Source of the DNA: Prochlorococcus sp. AG-355-N18
GTDB lineage: Bacteria; Cyanobacteriota; Cyanobacteriia; PCC-6307; Cyanobiaceae
Assembly (NCBI GenBank): GCA_003278535.1
Contig: QCEG01000003.1
Coordinates: 107,974-167,638 of the forward strand
Direction: 5' to 3'
Length of the DNA stretch: 59,665 nt
Shown in pieces: positions 8,961-16,482 of the stretch. Below the pieces are notes generated by a model. That model was not told the origin of the DNA, made no database searches, and saw only the letters and a list, made by a program, of their open reading frames with translations. Made by a program: the position numbers and the translations under genes. Positions within the stretch are counted from its first letter, which is position 1. Every line of letters begins with the position of its first letter.

Positions 8961-9710
8961 TTATTTTTCAATTGCATATTGCCATTCGTTATTTTGAGAT
9001 AAACTTTTCTCTCTAAGTAACTGTAATTTCCTACTATTTATTTTTATAACTATCCCATTAGTTGGATATTTCGCAAATATTTTCCTTTCTAACCAATATT
9101 TTTTATATATTTGGATTTCGCTTGTATGATTTGTGAAGTAACTGTCAGGGGTGCTGAAGCCACATTTTTTAAGATAGTTAAGGGTTTCGTATTGATTAAG
9201 TCTTCCATTAAGTATTTGGAAACAGCAAAAGCGGAGACTTTCTCCAATCCTTTTCTTATCATTGAGGTATTTTCTTGTAATTCTTTGGGAAATGCCGGCA
9301 ACTTGGTTTGTAGCGTATAGTTCACCTCTAATTTGAAAATCTCGTTTGATAGGAATACAATTGGGGACATTTTTAATTTGTTTAATTTTGCTTGAGACAT
9401 CAAATCCTTTTTTTGTAATAGCTTTATTAAACTTGCCAACTATATATCTAATTGCAATAGCACATCCATCAATTTTTGGTTGAATGCTTAATCTTGTTTT
9501 TGTTAATAAACTTTCCAAAAATTCTTTATAGTTTTCTTTAGCTAATTTTGGCAAAAGTTTATTATTTTTTTGATTAAAGTAGTCAGGTTCTTGATCAACA
9601 GGAATAAAGAGCTTTTCAAGTTGCTTAAATGCATCATCCGAAATTATGCCTTCACCTAATCTGTATTGTTCATCTAGATACTTAACATCTCTCAATAATA
9701 AATTATTCAT
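8961..9710 (-). CDS. Stand-alone NAD-dependent DNA-ligase adenylation domain protein
   Basis: The 249-aa protein aligns by eye to the N-terminal part of bacterial LigA only. There is a short domain-Ia-like start (YRLGEGIISDDAFKQL), nucleotidyltransferase motif I (PKIDGCAIAIRY, with the KxDG lysine), motif III (IRGELYAT), motif IV in the form TNGIVIKIN and motif V (WQYAIEK). It stops there: the OB fold, zinc finger, helix-hairpin-helix and BRCT regions of the usual roughly 670-aa ligase are missing, and sequence beyond the stop does not restore them. Motif IV normally has Asp where Asn occurs here, so activity may be altered. Nick sealing is doubtful; self-adenylation is possible. Confidence 0.7.
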   Translation of the reverse strand: MNNLLLRDVKYLDEQYRLGEGIISDDAFKQLEKLFIPVDQEPDYFNQKNNKLLPKLAKENYKEFLESLLTKTRLSIQPKIDGCAIAIRYIVGKFNKAITKKGFDVSSKIKQIKNVPNCIPIKRDFQIRGELYATNQVAGISQRITRKYLNDKKRIGESLRFCCFQILNGRLNQYETLNYLKKCGFSTPDSYFTNHTSEIQIYKKYWLERKIFAKYPTNGIVIKINSRKLQLLREKSLSQNNEWQYAIEK

Positions 9711-9811
9711 AATAATTTTGATAAATATTTTAAAATCTTTTAGAAAAAATCATTTAAGTAAAGATTTGAAAATTAAAATTAGATCTTAAAAGTAATTGAC
9801 CATTAGATATC

Positions 9812-9837
9812 CTCCTACGCAGAGAGCGATTTAGGAG
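9812..9837. promoter_or_regulatory. Hairpin upstream of the photolyase-like gene
   Basis: Within the 276-bp gap between the divergent ligase-like and photolyase-like genes, CTCCTA-CGC pairs with GCG-(ATT)-TAGGAG around an AGAGA loop. That is a nine-pair stem with a three-base bulge, GC-rich for this genome. The 3' arm contains AGGAG, placed 6 nt before an ATG at 9844 that opens a six-codon frame (MYRLEV, stop at 9862). The hairpin would sequester that ribosome site in RNA. The rest of the gap shows nothing else clear. Confidence 0.35.
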
Positions 9838-9986
9838 TATAAAATGTACAGATTAGAAGTTTAAATTAAATACTTCAATCAAACATATTTACTTAAAAGT
9901 AAAAAAGAAAAATTAAGGATTAATTCCCATGTTAATTATTGAAATTTCTATCAATACAAAAAAAAATTTTTTAGAGTTATGAGAAA

Positions 9987-11135
9987 ATGTCATTTTTATT
10001 AAAAGCCCAAAATACCTGGGAAAATTTTGCGAAATACAAAATTAACGATTATGCAAAATTAAGAAATTTTGATTTTGGACCAAATAACGAAAGTTCAGTT
10101 TCAAAATTATCGCCTTTCATTACCCATAGAATACTATCGGAATATGATCTGATCTATGATATAAAAAGTAAGTACAAAATCAAAAATTCAACTAAATTTG
10201 TTGAAGAAATATTTTGGAGAGTTTACTGGAAAGGGTGGATGGAAAATAGACCTAAAGTTTGGAGAAATTTTATTTCAGAAAATAATCTCGATTTTGATTA
10301 TGAGTTATATGAAAGTGCAATTAATGGCGATACAGAATTAGATTTTTTTAATTCTTGGGTACATGAATTAAAGCATTACAACTATTTGCATAACCATACA
10401 AGAATGTGGTTTGCGAGTACTTGGATATTTAATTTAGGCCTCCCATGGCAATTGGGAGCAAAGTTTTTCTTTAAATATCTTTTTGATGGAGATGCTTCAT
10501 CTAATCTCCTTAGCTGGAGATGGGTCGGAGGATTGCAAACGAAGGGAAAACAATATTTTTTTTCATCATCAAACCTCAGAAAGTTTTCAAATAATAGATT
10601 TAATGTAGAAAAAATAAGTAATCAACAAATTTTTCTTGAAGAATCTAATCAAATACCATTTGAAGATGAGATTTATAAAAATGATATGGATCCTAAATCT
10701 GATAATCTGATTATGTTTGAAAATGATCTACACCTTGCAACCCTTAAAAATTTACTTCCAAGCTATAAAAAAGTATTTATTATCCTTTTAAAAAATGAAC
10801 AAAGACAAATTAAATTGTCTGAATCTGTATTGAAATTTAAACAAAATTTGGTCTCTGAATTTTTACGGCAATTTAATAATGTTGAACAGATTGATCCTTA
10901 TTCATTGGAAAATACTTTTAAAAATACTAACGAAATAGACATTATTTATCCTGGAGTGGGAGAAAATTATGATTTCATAACTGAGTTTAAAAATTTACAC
11001 CATAAAAAAATTTTTAATCTTGTGAGGGATGAAGATTTATTTGCTTGGAAATTTGCTAGAAGAGGTTTTTTTAAATTTAAAGAAAATATTCCAAAAATAA
11101 ATCAGAGAATATTAGAAAATTTTTCAAAAAAATAA
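9987..11135 (+). CDS. Photolyase/cryptochrome-like FAD-binding protein, apparently permuted
   Basis: Residues about 1-215 resemble the C-terminal FAD-binding helical domain of photolyases: LSPFITHRILSEYDL, FVEEIFWRVYWKGWMEN, YNYLHNHTRMWFASTWIF, LFDGDASSNLLSWRWVGG. The usual N-terminal antenna domain is missing. Instead, residues about 235-380 look like an alpha/beta domain (LIMFENDLHLATLKNLL, KVFIILLK, IDIIYPGVGENYDFI, FARRGFFKFKENIPKI) reminiscent of that antenna domain placed after the FAD domain. The role is probably flavin-based DNA repair or blue-light sensing, unproven. The start ATG follows AT-rich DNA with a weak Shine-Dalgarno. Confidence 0.72.
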   Translation: MSFLLKAQNTWENFAKYKINDYAKLRNFDFGPNNESSVSKLSPFITHRILSEYDLIYDIKSKYKIKNSTKFVEEIFWRVYWKGWMENRPKVWRNFISENNLDFDYELYESAINGDTELDFFNSWVHELKHYNYLHNHTRMWFASTWIFNLGLPWQLGAKFFFKYLFDGDASSNLLSWRWVGGLQTKGKQYFFSSSNLRKFSNNRFNVEKISNQQIFLEESNQIPFEDEIYKNDMDPKSDNLIMFENDLHLATLKNLLPSYKKVFIILLKNEQRQIKLSESVLKFKQNLVSEFLRQFNNVEQIDPYSLENTFKNTNEIDIIYPGVGENYDFITEFKNLHHKKIFNLVRDEDLFAWKFARRGFFKFKENIPKINQRILENFSKK

Positions 11136-11183
11136 TTTTTAACTTAGTTGAATTCCTAATCAGAAAATAATCCCTTTGGTGAG

Positions 11184-11199
11184 TAAGTATAAATACTTA
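11184..11199. promoter_or_regulatory. Palindrome upstream of the DoxX gene
   Basis: A perfect 7-2-7 inverted repeat (TAAGTAT AA ATACTTA) lies about 80 bp before the DoxX start, inside a 142-bp gap. The size and symmetry fit a dimeric repressor or activator site, but AT-rich DNA produces such palindromes by chance. Confidence 0.25.
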
Positions 11200-11277
11200 T
11201 TTAGGTGTGACTTTTGCTTTTTAATCCACGATGGATACTGTGACTAGTTATTTTTACTTAAGGATAATTTTTTAATA

Positions 11278-11829
11278 GTGCTTTCAACAATTCTTACCAA
11301 GTCGTTAAGCAAAGATACTGCTTTATTAATTCTTAGAGTTATAACTGGAACAGTTCTTATACATCACGGTTATGAGAAGTTAGCAAACATAGAAAATTTC
11401 GCTGATGCTTTTGTAAGACCATTACACCTCCCATTCCCAATATTTTTATCATACATAGCAGCATTCTCAGAAATAGGTGGTAGTTGGTTATTAATTATCG
11501 GCTTAGCCACAAGATTCGGAGCTTTGGCAATTGTTGGAACAATTTCTGTTGCTATATATCATGCACTTGTTACTTCAGGTTTTAATATTTTCTTATTAGA
11601 GCTCTTACTTTTATATTTCGCTTCAGCAACTTCAATTGCATTAACAGGTCCTGGTAATTTCTCTTTAGATGAAGTCATTATCAGAATTTTGAAATCAGAA
11701 GATGAGGAGGAAATTATACCCTCAGCAAAAGTAAAACTTTCCAAGCAAGTTGAAGTTAAAGAAGAAACAAGTAAAGGTGGTTTATTTCAATTTCTGCAAG
11801 CGAACATACTTTCAGATACTTCAAGCTAA
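11278..11829 (+). CDS. DoxX-family membrane protein
   Basis: The 183-aa protein has the DoxX four-helix core (about residues 15-130) with the typical opening LLILRVITGTVLIHHGYEKL and AAFSEIGGSWLLIIGLATRFGAL. A charged cytoplasmic tail of about 45 residues follows. DoxX-type proteins are small quinone- or redox-linked membrane proteins whose precise role varies and is not known here. The start is GTG, preceded by AAGGAT at a longer than usual distance. The last bases overlap the convergent 57-aa gene. Confidence 0.8.
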   Translation: MLSTILTKSLSKDTALLILRVITGTVLIHHGYEKLANIENFADAFVRPLHLPFPIFLSYIAAFSEIGGSWLLIIGLATRFGALAIVGTISVAIYHALVTSGFNIFLLELLLLYFASATSIALTGPGNFSLDEVIIRILKSEDEEEIIPSAKVKLSKQVEVKEETSKGGLFQFLQANILSDTSS

Positions 11830-11994
11830 CTTTTTAGGATAAAGACTATTTATAAGTTCCAACCTTTTTCGATAAATGTTTCTCTTCTCAAGTTTTATCT
11901 TAATCGTTGCTTCACAAAGACTTATAAAAAGCCCTATAGCAGTCACCCAAGATAGAAAAATAAAAGGGTTTTCTGGAATTCCTGAGAAATTCAT
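11821..11994 (-). CDS. Small membrane protein, 57 aa
   Basis: This ATG-started frame encodes a 57-aa protein with one hydrophobic segment (about residues 10-27, PFIFLSWVTAIGLFISLC). A basic helix and tail follow, ending RKRLELINSLYPKKLA. The tail resembles the LESLYP tail of the 78-aa protein at 1044-1280 (single helix, basic region, L-E-L/S-x-x-S-L-Y-P), so the two may be paralogues. It ends inside the last codons of the convergent DoxX gene. Its function is unknown. Location and composition support a real gene. Confidence 0.55.
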   Translation of the reverse strand: MNFSGIPENPFIFLSWVTAIGLFISLCEATIKIKLEKRNIYRKRLELINSLYPKKLA

Positions 11995-12068
11995 ATAAAA
12001 AATACTTCTTTTTTAAAACTGACTGATCACTATATGTATTTCAACCTAAATATACAATTTAGAAATAT

Positions 12069-12620
12069 TTAGGGATTAATTTCAACTTTTTCCCATTTTT
12101 TAACCTTTTCCCAAAGATATCGTTTATGAACAGGCTGTTCTAATTTAAGAAGATCTACTGAACATATTTCAAAATTTAGAACCACAAAATTTTCTGACTT
12201 GGGTAGATTGGATAATCTTTCATGAGTAGATTTGACTTTTGGGTTTATTTTCTCTCCAGGAGACCCCCAAAACCAAGATGATTTTGATTTTTCTGATAAT
12301 GAATCCCAATAATTTTTGTTATCACTTAATTCACGTATTTTTCCTTTAAATCTATATTGTGATTTGGTTTTCAACAAGAACCATAATATTTCTGCATTAG
12401 GGTTGGATTTTAAATGCCCAATTTTTTCACTTCTTCTATCTGTGAAAATTATCATTGAACTATCTTTATGCCATCCTCTGAAAACAACTGTTCTTAATCT
12501 TGGCTCATTTTCTTCGCTGACTGTTGCAAGCTGTATCCATCTATTAGAGGGTGATTTGCCTTCTTTTTTTCTAGAAGATTTTAAATCTTGCCTCCAACTG
12601 GGTAAGTTGTTATCAGGCAT
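12069..12620 (-). CDS. Pyridoxamine 5'-phosphate oxidase-like FMN-binding protein
   Basis: The 183-aa protein resembles the cyanobacterial Alr4036-type branch of the PNPOx-like split-barrel flavoproteins: WRQDLKSSRKKEG at the start, RWIQLATVSEENEPRLRTVVFRGW (flavin-binding strand region), IIFTDRRSEKIGHLKSNPNAEILWF, and a C-terminal HKRYLWEKVKKWEKVEINP. True PdxH requires additional substrate residues that I cannot confirm, so I call only an FMN-binding oxidoreductase. Its start overlaps the end of the upstream membrane methyltransferase-like gene by eight bases, implying coupled translation. Confidence 0.78.
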   Translation of the reverse strand: MPDNNLPSWRQDLKSSRKKEGKSPSNRWIQLATVSEENEPRLRTVVFRGWHKDSSMIIFTDRRSEKIGHLKSNPNAEILWFLLKTKSQYRFKGKIRELSDNKNYWDSLSEKSKSSWFWGSPGEKINPKVKSTHERLSNLPKSENFVVLNFEICSVDLLKLEQPVHKRYLWEKVKKWEKVEINP

Positions 12621-13230
12621 TTAATTTAGGCAATATTAGACCACTTTTCTTTTTGTATTCTTCGAATGAATCATATTTTGAGAGCGATTTATCTTTTTTT
12701 ATCATTCTTGGTAGAAAAACTATAGAGAAAAATATTGCAAGAATTACTAATGGAACGAAACTCATTGAGAGGATTGCGAATGATAGATAAATCAGTATTT
12801 CTCCTAAATAATTTGTATTTCTTATATTTTCGAAAAATCCTTCTTTAATTAGATCTTTTTTTAATTTAAGAGAAAAATATTTTTGGGCATCACTAGCAAA
12901 GTGTAGAAACACACCAATTATATTTATCGATACAGAAGCAGCTATTATGATATTTGGAACAGATTTCTCGGATGAGATAAGAATGTAGGGAGCTACCCAG
13001 TAACTTCCAAGGAAAATAAAACCAGTAACTGAAGTTAAAAAATTGATTTTTTCTTTAAAATAAGGATCTGGGAATATCTTTTCTTTTAAAAGCCAAAGTA
13101 ATCCATAAGTACCATGCAGAGCTAAATAAACGTAGGGAGCGATAGTAAAATTATCAAAAAAGATCATAAGACCTATCACTACAAATGCAGTGAGCCCCTT
13201 ATGTAGATTAATTATTTGATTAAGTTTCAT
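12613..13230 (-). CDS. Isoprenylcysteine methyltransferase/DUF1295-like membrane protein
   Basis: The 205-aa protein has about five membrane helices. Its C-terminal region (LKKDLIKEGFFENIRNTNYLGEILIYLSFAIL then FLPRMIKKDKSLSKYDSFEEYKKKSG) matches the DUF1295/ICMT/steroid-reductase C-terminal pattern, including the Arg-Asn-x-x-Tyr-x-Gly-Glu motif. ICMT-like members use SAM; steroid-reductase-like members use NADPH; I cannot choose between them. It lies upstream of the FMN-binding gene with an eight-base overlap, so the pair is probably one operon. Confidence 0.65.
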   Translation of the reverse strand: MKLNQIINLHKGLTAFVVIGLMIFFDNFTIAPYVYLALHGTYGLLWLLKEKIFPDPYFKEKINFLTSVTGFIFLGSYWVAPYILISSEKSVPNIIIAASVSINIIGVFLHFASDAQKYFSLKLKKDLIKEGFFENIRNTNYLGEILIYLSFAILSMSFVPLVILAIFFSIVFLPRMIKKDKSLSKYDSFEEYKKKSGLILPKLNA

Positions 13231-13297
13231 CTTTTTGAATAATCTAAAAAATGAAATTATTTTCTGTGGATCTAACCTAAGTCGTCAAACGTTTTAA

Positions 13298-13369
13298 TGG
13301 GCGATACTGGATTCGAACCAGTGGCCACTACCGTGTCGAGGTAGTGCTCTACCACTGAGCTAATCGCCC
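13298..13369 (-). tRNA. tRNA-Val(GAC)
   Basis: A complete 72-nt cloverleaf is visible on the minus strand: seven-pair acceptor stem (GGGCGAT/ATCGCCC), D arm GCTC/GAGC, five-pair anticodon stem CTACC/GGTAG, five-base variable loop and T arm ACTGG-TTCGAAT-CCAGT, with discriminator A. No CCA is encoded. The anticodon loop reads TCGACAC, placing GAC at 34-36 (valine). Position 33, normally U, is C (plus-strand G at 13338), which is unusual. Confidence 0.93.
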
Positions 13370-13419
13370 AAATTGAAGAAATTTTTTATTCCCCTTATAA
13401 GAAAATAGCAGGTTGCGTT

Positions 13420-14211
13420 TCATTTTCTAAGTAATTTAACTTTCCATCGTTCTCTTTTGGTTATTTCTAAATTTAAAATTTCAATAAATCCTTTATTTTC
13501 AAGTTCTAGTTTGTCGCCAATTTTTAGATTAATTGTTGGTTTATTAACTTTGCTTCCATTTAATCTGAGCATTCCATTTTCTATCCTTTCAATGATTTTG
13601 GTTCGTGATACCCTAAAGCCCGCTGAAGCTATAGCATCTAATCTTGTTGAAGCTTCTACTGTATTGACAAGTTTTTTTGATCTTCCAGAAGGTATTTGTA
13701 ATTCATCTATACCTACTACATTAATTTTTACTTTTACGTCTCTCAAATAAAAAATCTTTTCATCTAGATGCTTAATATCTAAATTATCAATTATCCCTTG
13801 TGCTCCCCTATCGCCAATAGTCCATATATCTCCAACTTTTAATTGATTAACCCCATTTTCAATTAAGAGGGATCTAAAGTCGTCTTGTGTAGCATTATCA
13901 AATAAAAAATTTCCATTGATTTTTATTCCTCGAGCTGGAAAATTACTTTTTAGCGCATCCTCCTCAGGTATATTATCCCCTCTAAAGCAAGCTATCCTAG
14001 ATCTTTGAGAAGAGGAGAATCCTCCATAAATAAAAAATTTGAAATCATTTAAATTTTCAAAATCTTTTAAAATCTCTTCGCAAACATAAGTTGAATTAAA
14101 CCCAGTCCAATAAGTTTCCCAGTGTTTGTACGCTAAGTTAGCAATATTTATTAATTCCTCAGTTTCTTTTTTGTAGTTTGAATTTATTAAGATTTCTTTT
14201 AAGTCAATCAT
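13420..14211 (-). CDS. YlmH-type S4 RNA-binding protein (photosystem II S4 protein)
   Basis: The 263-aa protein has a central YlmH-like region (FFIYGGFSSSQRSRIACFRGD; VGDIWTIGDRGAQGII) and a C-terminal S4 RNA-binding domain (STRLDAIASAGFRVSRTKIIERIENGMLRLNG, then GDKLEL). Cyanobacterial and plant homologues are annotated as photosystem II S4-domain proteins; relatives of YlmH act on stalled ribosomes and near cell division genes. Its start abuts the stop of the preceding 188-aa gene with no gap, so the two are cotranscribed. Confidence 0.82.
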   Translation of the reverse strand: MIDLKEILINSNYKKETEELINIANLAYKHWETYWTGFNSTYVCEEILKDFENLNDFKFFIYGGFSSSQRSRIACFRGDNIPEEDALKSNFPARGIKINGNFLFDNATQDDFRSLLIENGVNQLKVGDIWTIGDRGAQGIIDNLDIKHLDEKIFYLRDVKVKINVVGIDELQIPSGRSKKLVNTVEASTRLDAIASAGFRVSRTKIIERIENGMLRLNGSKVNKPTINLKIGDKLELENKGFIEILNLEITKRERWKVKLLRK

Positions 14212-14778
14212 TTAGCCTTCTAAAAAAATTATATCTTTTGCTTCTGATTGTTTTATCAAAGCCCAAGGTAATTCAGTTCCAATTTGATTTTCAAGTAGAA
14301 CAAGCCATTTACCCTCTTTATTAAAATTAATGATTGATCTTAACTCTTTATTTCTATTAATGTTGATACTTGCAGAAGAGACAATGCTTCCTAAATATCC
14401 TGAACCCATTCCTAAAAGTCCTCCAATGAGAGATTCCCCGATGTTATTTAAACCAAGAAAGCTGAAGGTAGATAAATTTGTCATATTAGAAAAAGCTATT
14501 CCAGCTATAAACCCAAACGGCATTAGCCATCTACTCATATCTTTTTGCCTGATCTTCCTATCAAGTTTAGGATTTAAGATTCTTATATCTTCAAAATTTT
14601 GAGATTTGAATAACATATTTGCTTTCGCATTTAGCAATTCTGTTTCGTCTGATGATATTTTCTCACTTATTGGTGGGATCAAAATAGCTTCAGAGAGCAT
14701 TACTGATTTTTCGTTGAAAACATCAAATAGCTGGATACATTTATTAATGTCTTCAAATATCACAATACTTTTAGTCAA
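14212..14778 (-). CDS. Conserved hypothetical with glycine-rich helical hairpin
   Basis: The 188-aa protein is not recognised as a named family. It has a polar N-terminal domain (to about residue 80) and a basic patch (LDRKIRQKDMSRW). A hydrophobic hairpin of two glycine-rich helices follows (MPFGFIAGIAFSN and IGGLLGMGSGYLGSIV), then a C-terminal alpha/beta region. The middle may insert into or lie on a membrane. It ends immediately before the S4-domain gene and is divergent from serA. The tight link to the PSII S4 gene suggests a shared function, by inference only. Confidence 0.6.
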   Translation of the reverse strand: MTKSIVIFEDINKCIQLFDVFNEKSVMLSEAILIPPISEKISSDETELLNAKANMLFKSQNFEDIRILNPKLDRKIRQKDMSRWLMPFGFIAGIAFSNMTNLSTFSFLGLNNIGESLIGGLLGMGSGYLGSIVSSASININRNKELRSIINFNKEGKWLVLLENQIGTELPWALIKQSEAKDIIFLEG

Positions 14779-14877
14779 ATTTCAATCCTCAAATGTTTGT
14801 GTGTTATTCAAATTAATAAAATAAGATACATACACTATAGATTAAGTTAAAGTAAAAGATTAAAGAACCAATCTTAA

Positions 14878-16464
14878 ATGACAAAAGTTCTCATTACAGA
14901 TCCAATTGATCAAAAAGGAATCGATATTCTTTCACAAGTTGCTCAGGTTGACCAGAAGATAGGGATCTCAGACTCTGAGTTAGCTTCCATTATTAAAGAT
15001 TATGATGCTTTAATGATTCGCTCTGGTACTCAAGTGACCGAAGAAATTATTAACTCTTCAAGTAAACTGAGAATCATTGGGAGAGCAGGAGTTGGAGTCG
15101 ATAATGTAGATGTTAAGGCTGCTACGCAAAAAGGAGTCCTTGTTGTTAATTCTCCAGGGGGTAACACAATAGCAGCGGCTGAACATACTATAGCTATGAT
15201 GTTGGCCTTATCTAGGCATATTCCAATTGCTAATAGTAGTACTTTGTTAGGTAAATGGGAGAGAAAGAAATTCGTTGGGAATGAGCTTTATAAGAAAAAA
15301 TTAGGTGTAGTAGGTTTAGGGAAAATTGGTGCTCATGTAGCAAAAGTTGCTAATGCATTAGGAATGGAAGTTTGCGGATATGATCCATTTGTTTCAACTG
15401 AAAGAGCTCAACAAATCCAAGTTAAACTTTCTGATCTAGAAGATTTATTCCAACAATCCGATTATGTAACTTTGCATTTACCTCGCACAACAGAGACAGA
15501 GAATTTAGTCAATATGGAGGTGCTTAAAAATATGAAAAGTAGCGCAAAATTAATTAATTGTGCTCGAGGAGGCTTGATTGATGAAGAGGCATTAGCACAA
15601 GCTTTAAATCAATCATTGATCGCAGGTGCTGCAATAGATGTCTTTTCTAAAGAACCTTTGGAATCTAATTCACCACTGTTGAAGGTTGAAAAGAATCTTA
15701 TTCTTACCCCCCACTTAGGAGCATCTACTCGGGAAGCACAAGAAAATGTAGCTGTTGATGTTGCGGCACAAATAAGGGATGTCTTGCTTGGTTTATCTGC
15801 TAGAACTGCAGTAAATATTCCAGGTTTGAGCCCTGATATTATGGATAGTCTGAAACCTCATTTGCAGTTAGCTGAAACAATGGGTTTGCTTATAAGCCAG
15901 CTTTCAGGTGGGCAGATACAGAAACTAGAAGTAAAGCTTCAAGGTGAATTTGTTCAACATCCTTCTCAGCCATTAATAATAGCTAGTCTAAAAGGCCTTC
16001 TAAGTAAAGCTTTGGGAGATAGGATTAATTATGTGAATGCTTCGCTAGAAGCAGATTCAAGAGGTATTTCAGTTGTCGAGAATAAAGATGAGGCAAGACC
16101 TGAATTTGCTAGTGGTTCGCTTCAGTTAACCACTTATGGAGATAACGGCGACCATAGCGTAGCGGGAAGCATTTTTGCTGATGGGGAATTAAGAATTATT
16201 AGTATTGATCAATACCCAGTTAATGTATCACCAAGCAGATATATGTTGGTTACTAGGCACAGAGATATGCCAGGCATTATTGGCAAGCTGGGATCTTTAT
16301 TAGGTAGTAACAATGTAAATATTGCCTCAATGCAAGTTGGGCGCAAAATTGTTAGAGGGGAAGCAGTTATGGTTCTAAGTATTGATGATCCAATACCTAA
16401 TAAGTTGCTTGATACCATTATTGAAGTAGATGGAATTACCAACGCTAATCCAGTTACTCTGTGA
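14878..16464 (+). CDS. serA: D-3-phosphoglycerate dehydrogenase
   Basis: SerA oxidises 3-phosphoglycerate to 3-phosphohydroxypyruvate with NAD+, the first step of serine synthesis, in the cytoplasm. The 528-aa protein is the long form. The substrate-binding part (MIRSGTQVTEEII; GRAGVGVDNVDV) comes first, then the NAD motif (VVGLGKIGAHVAK, near 145), the catalytic Arg/Glu/His region (NCARGGLIDE, LTPHLGASTREAQ), an intervening domain (about 320-440) and a C-terminal ACT domain (MLVTRHRDMPGIIGKLGSLLG). The start is ATG. prmA follows after 18 bp and is probably in the same transcript. Confidence 0.96.
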   Translation: MTKVLITDPIDQKGIDILSQVAQVDQKIGISDSELASIIKDYDALMIRSGTQVTEEIINSSSKLRIIGRAGVGVDNVDVKAATQKGVLVVNSPGGNTIAAAEHTIAMMLALSRHIPIANSSTLLGKWERKKFVGNELYKKKLGVVGLGKIGAHVAKVANALGMEVCGYDPFVSTERAQQIQVKLSDLEDLFQQSDYVTLHLPRTTETENLVNMEVLKNMKSSAKLINCARGGLIDEEALAQALNQSLIAGAAIDVFSKEPLESNSPLLKVEKNLILTPHLGASTREAQENVAVDVAAQIRDVLLGLSARTAVNIPGLSPDIMDSLKPHLQLAETMGLLISQLSGGQIQKLEVKLQGEFVQHPSQPLIIASLKGLLSKALGDRINYVNASLEADSRGISVVENKDEARPEFASGSLQLTTYGDNGDHSVAGSIFADGELRIISIDQYPVNVSPSRYMLVTRHRDMPGIIGKLGSLLGSNNVNIASMQVGRKIVRGEAVMVLSIDDPIPNKLLDTIIEVDGITNANPVTL

Positions 16465-16482
16465 ACTGGCTTTAACTAGTTA

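Noticed and set aside
9089..9439. 116-aa minus-strand frame inside the ligase-like gene
   Set aside because: It is an alternative frame of the gene with recognised ligase motifs.
9711..9986. A Yfr-type small RNA in the gap before the photolyase-like gene
   Set aside because: A hairpin is present, but I cannot match it to a known Yfr consensus, so only the structure is reported.
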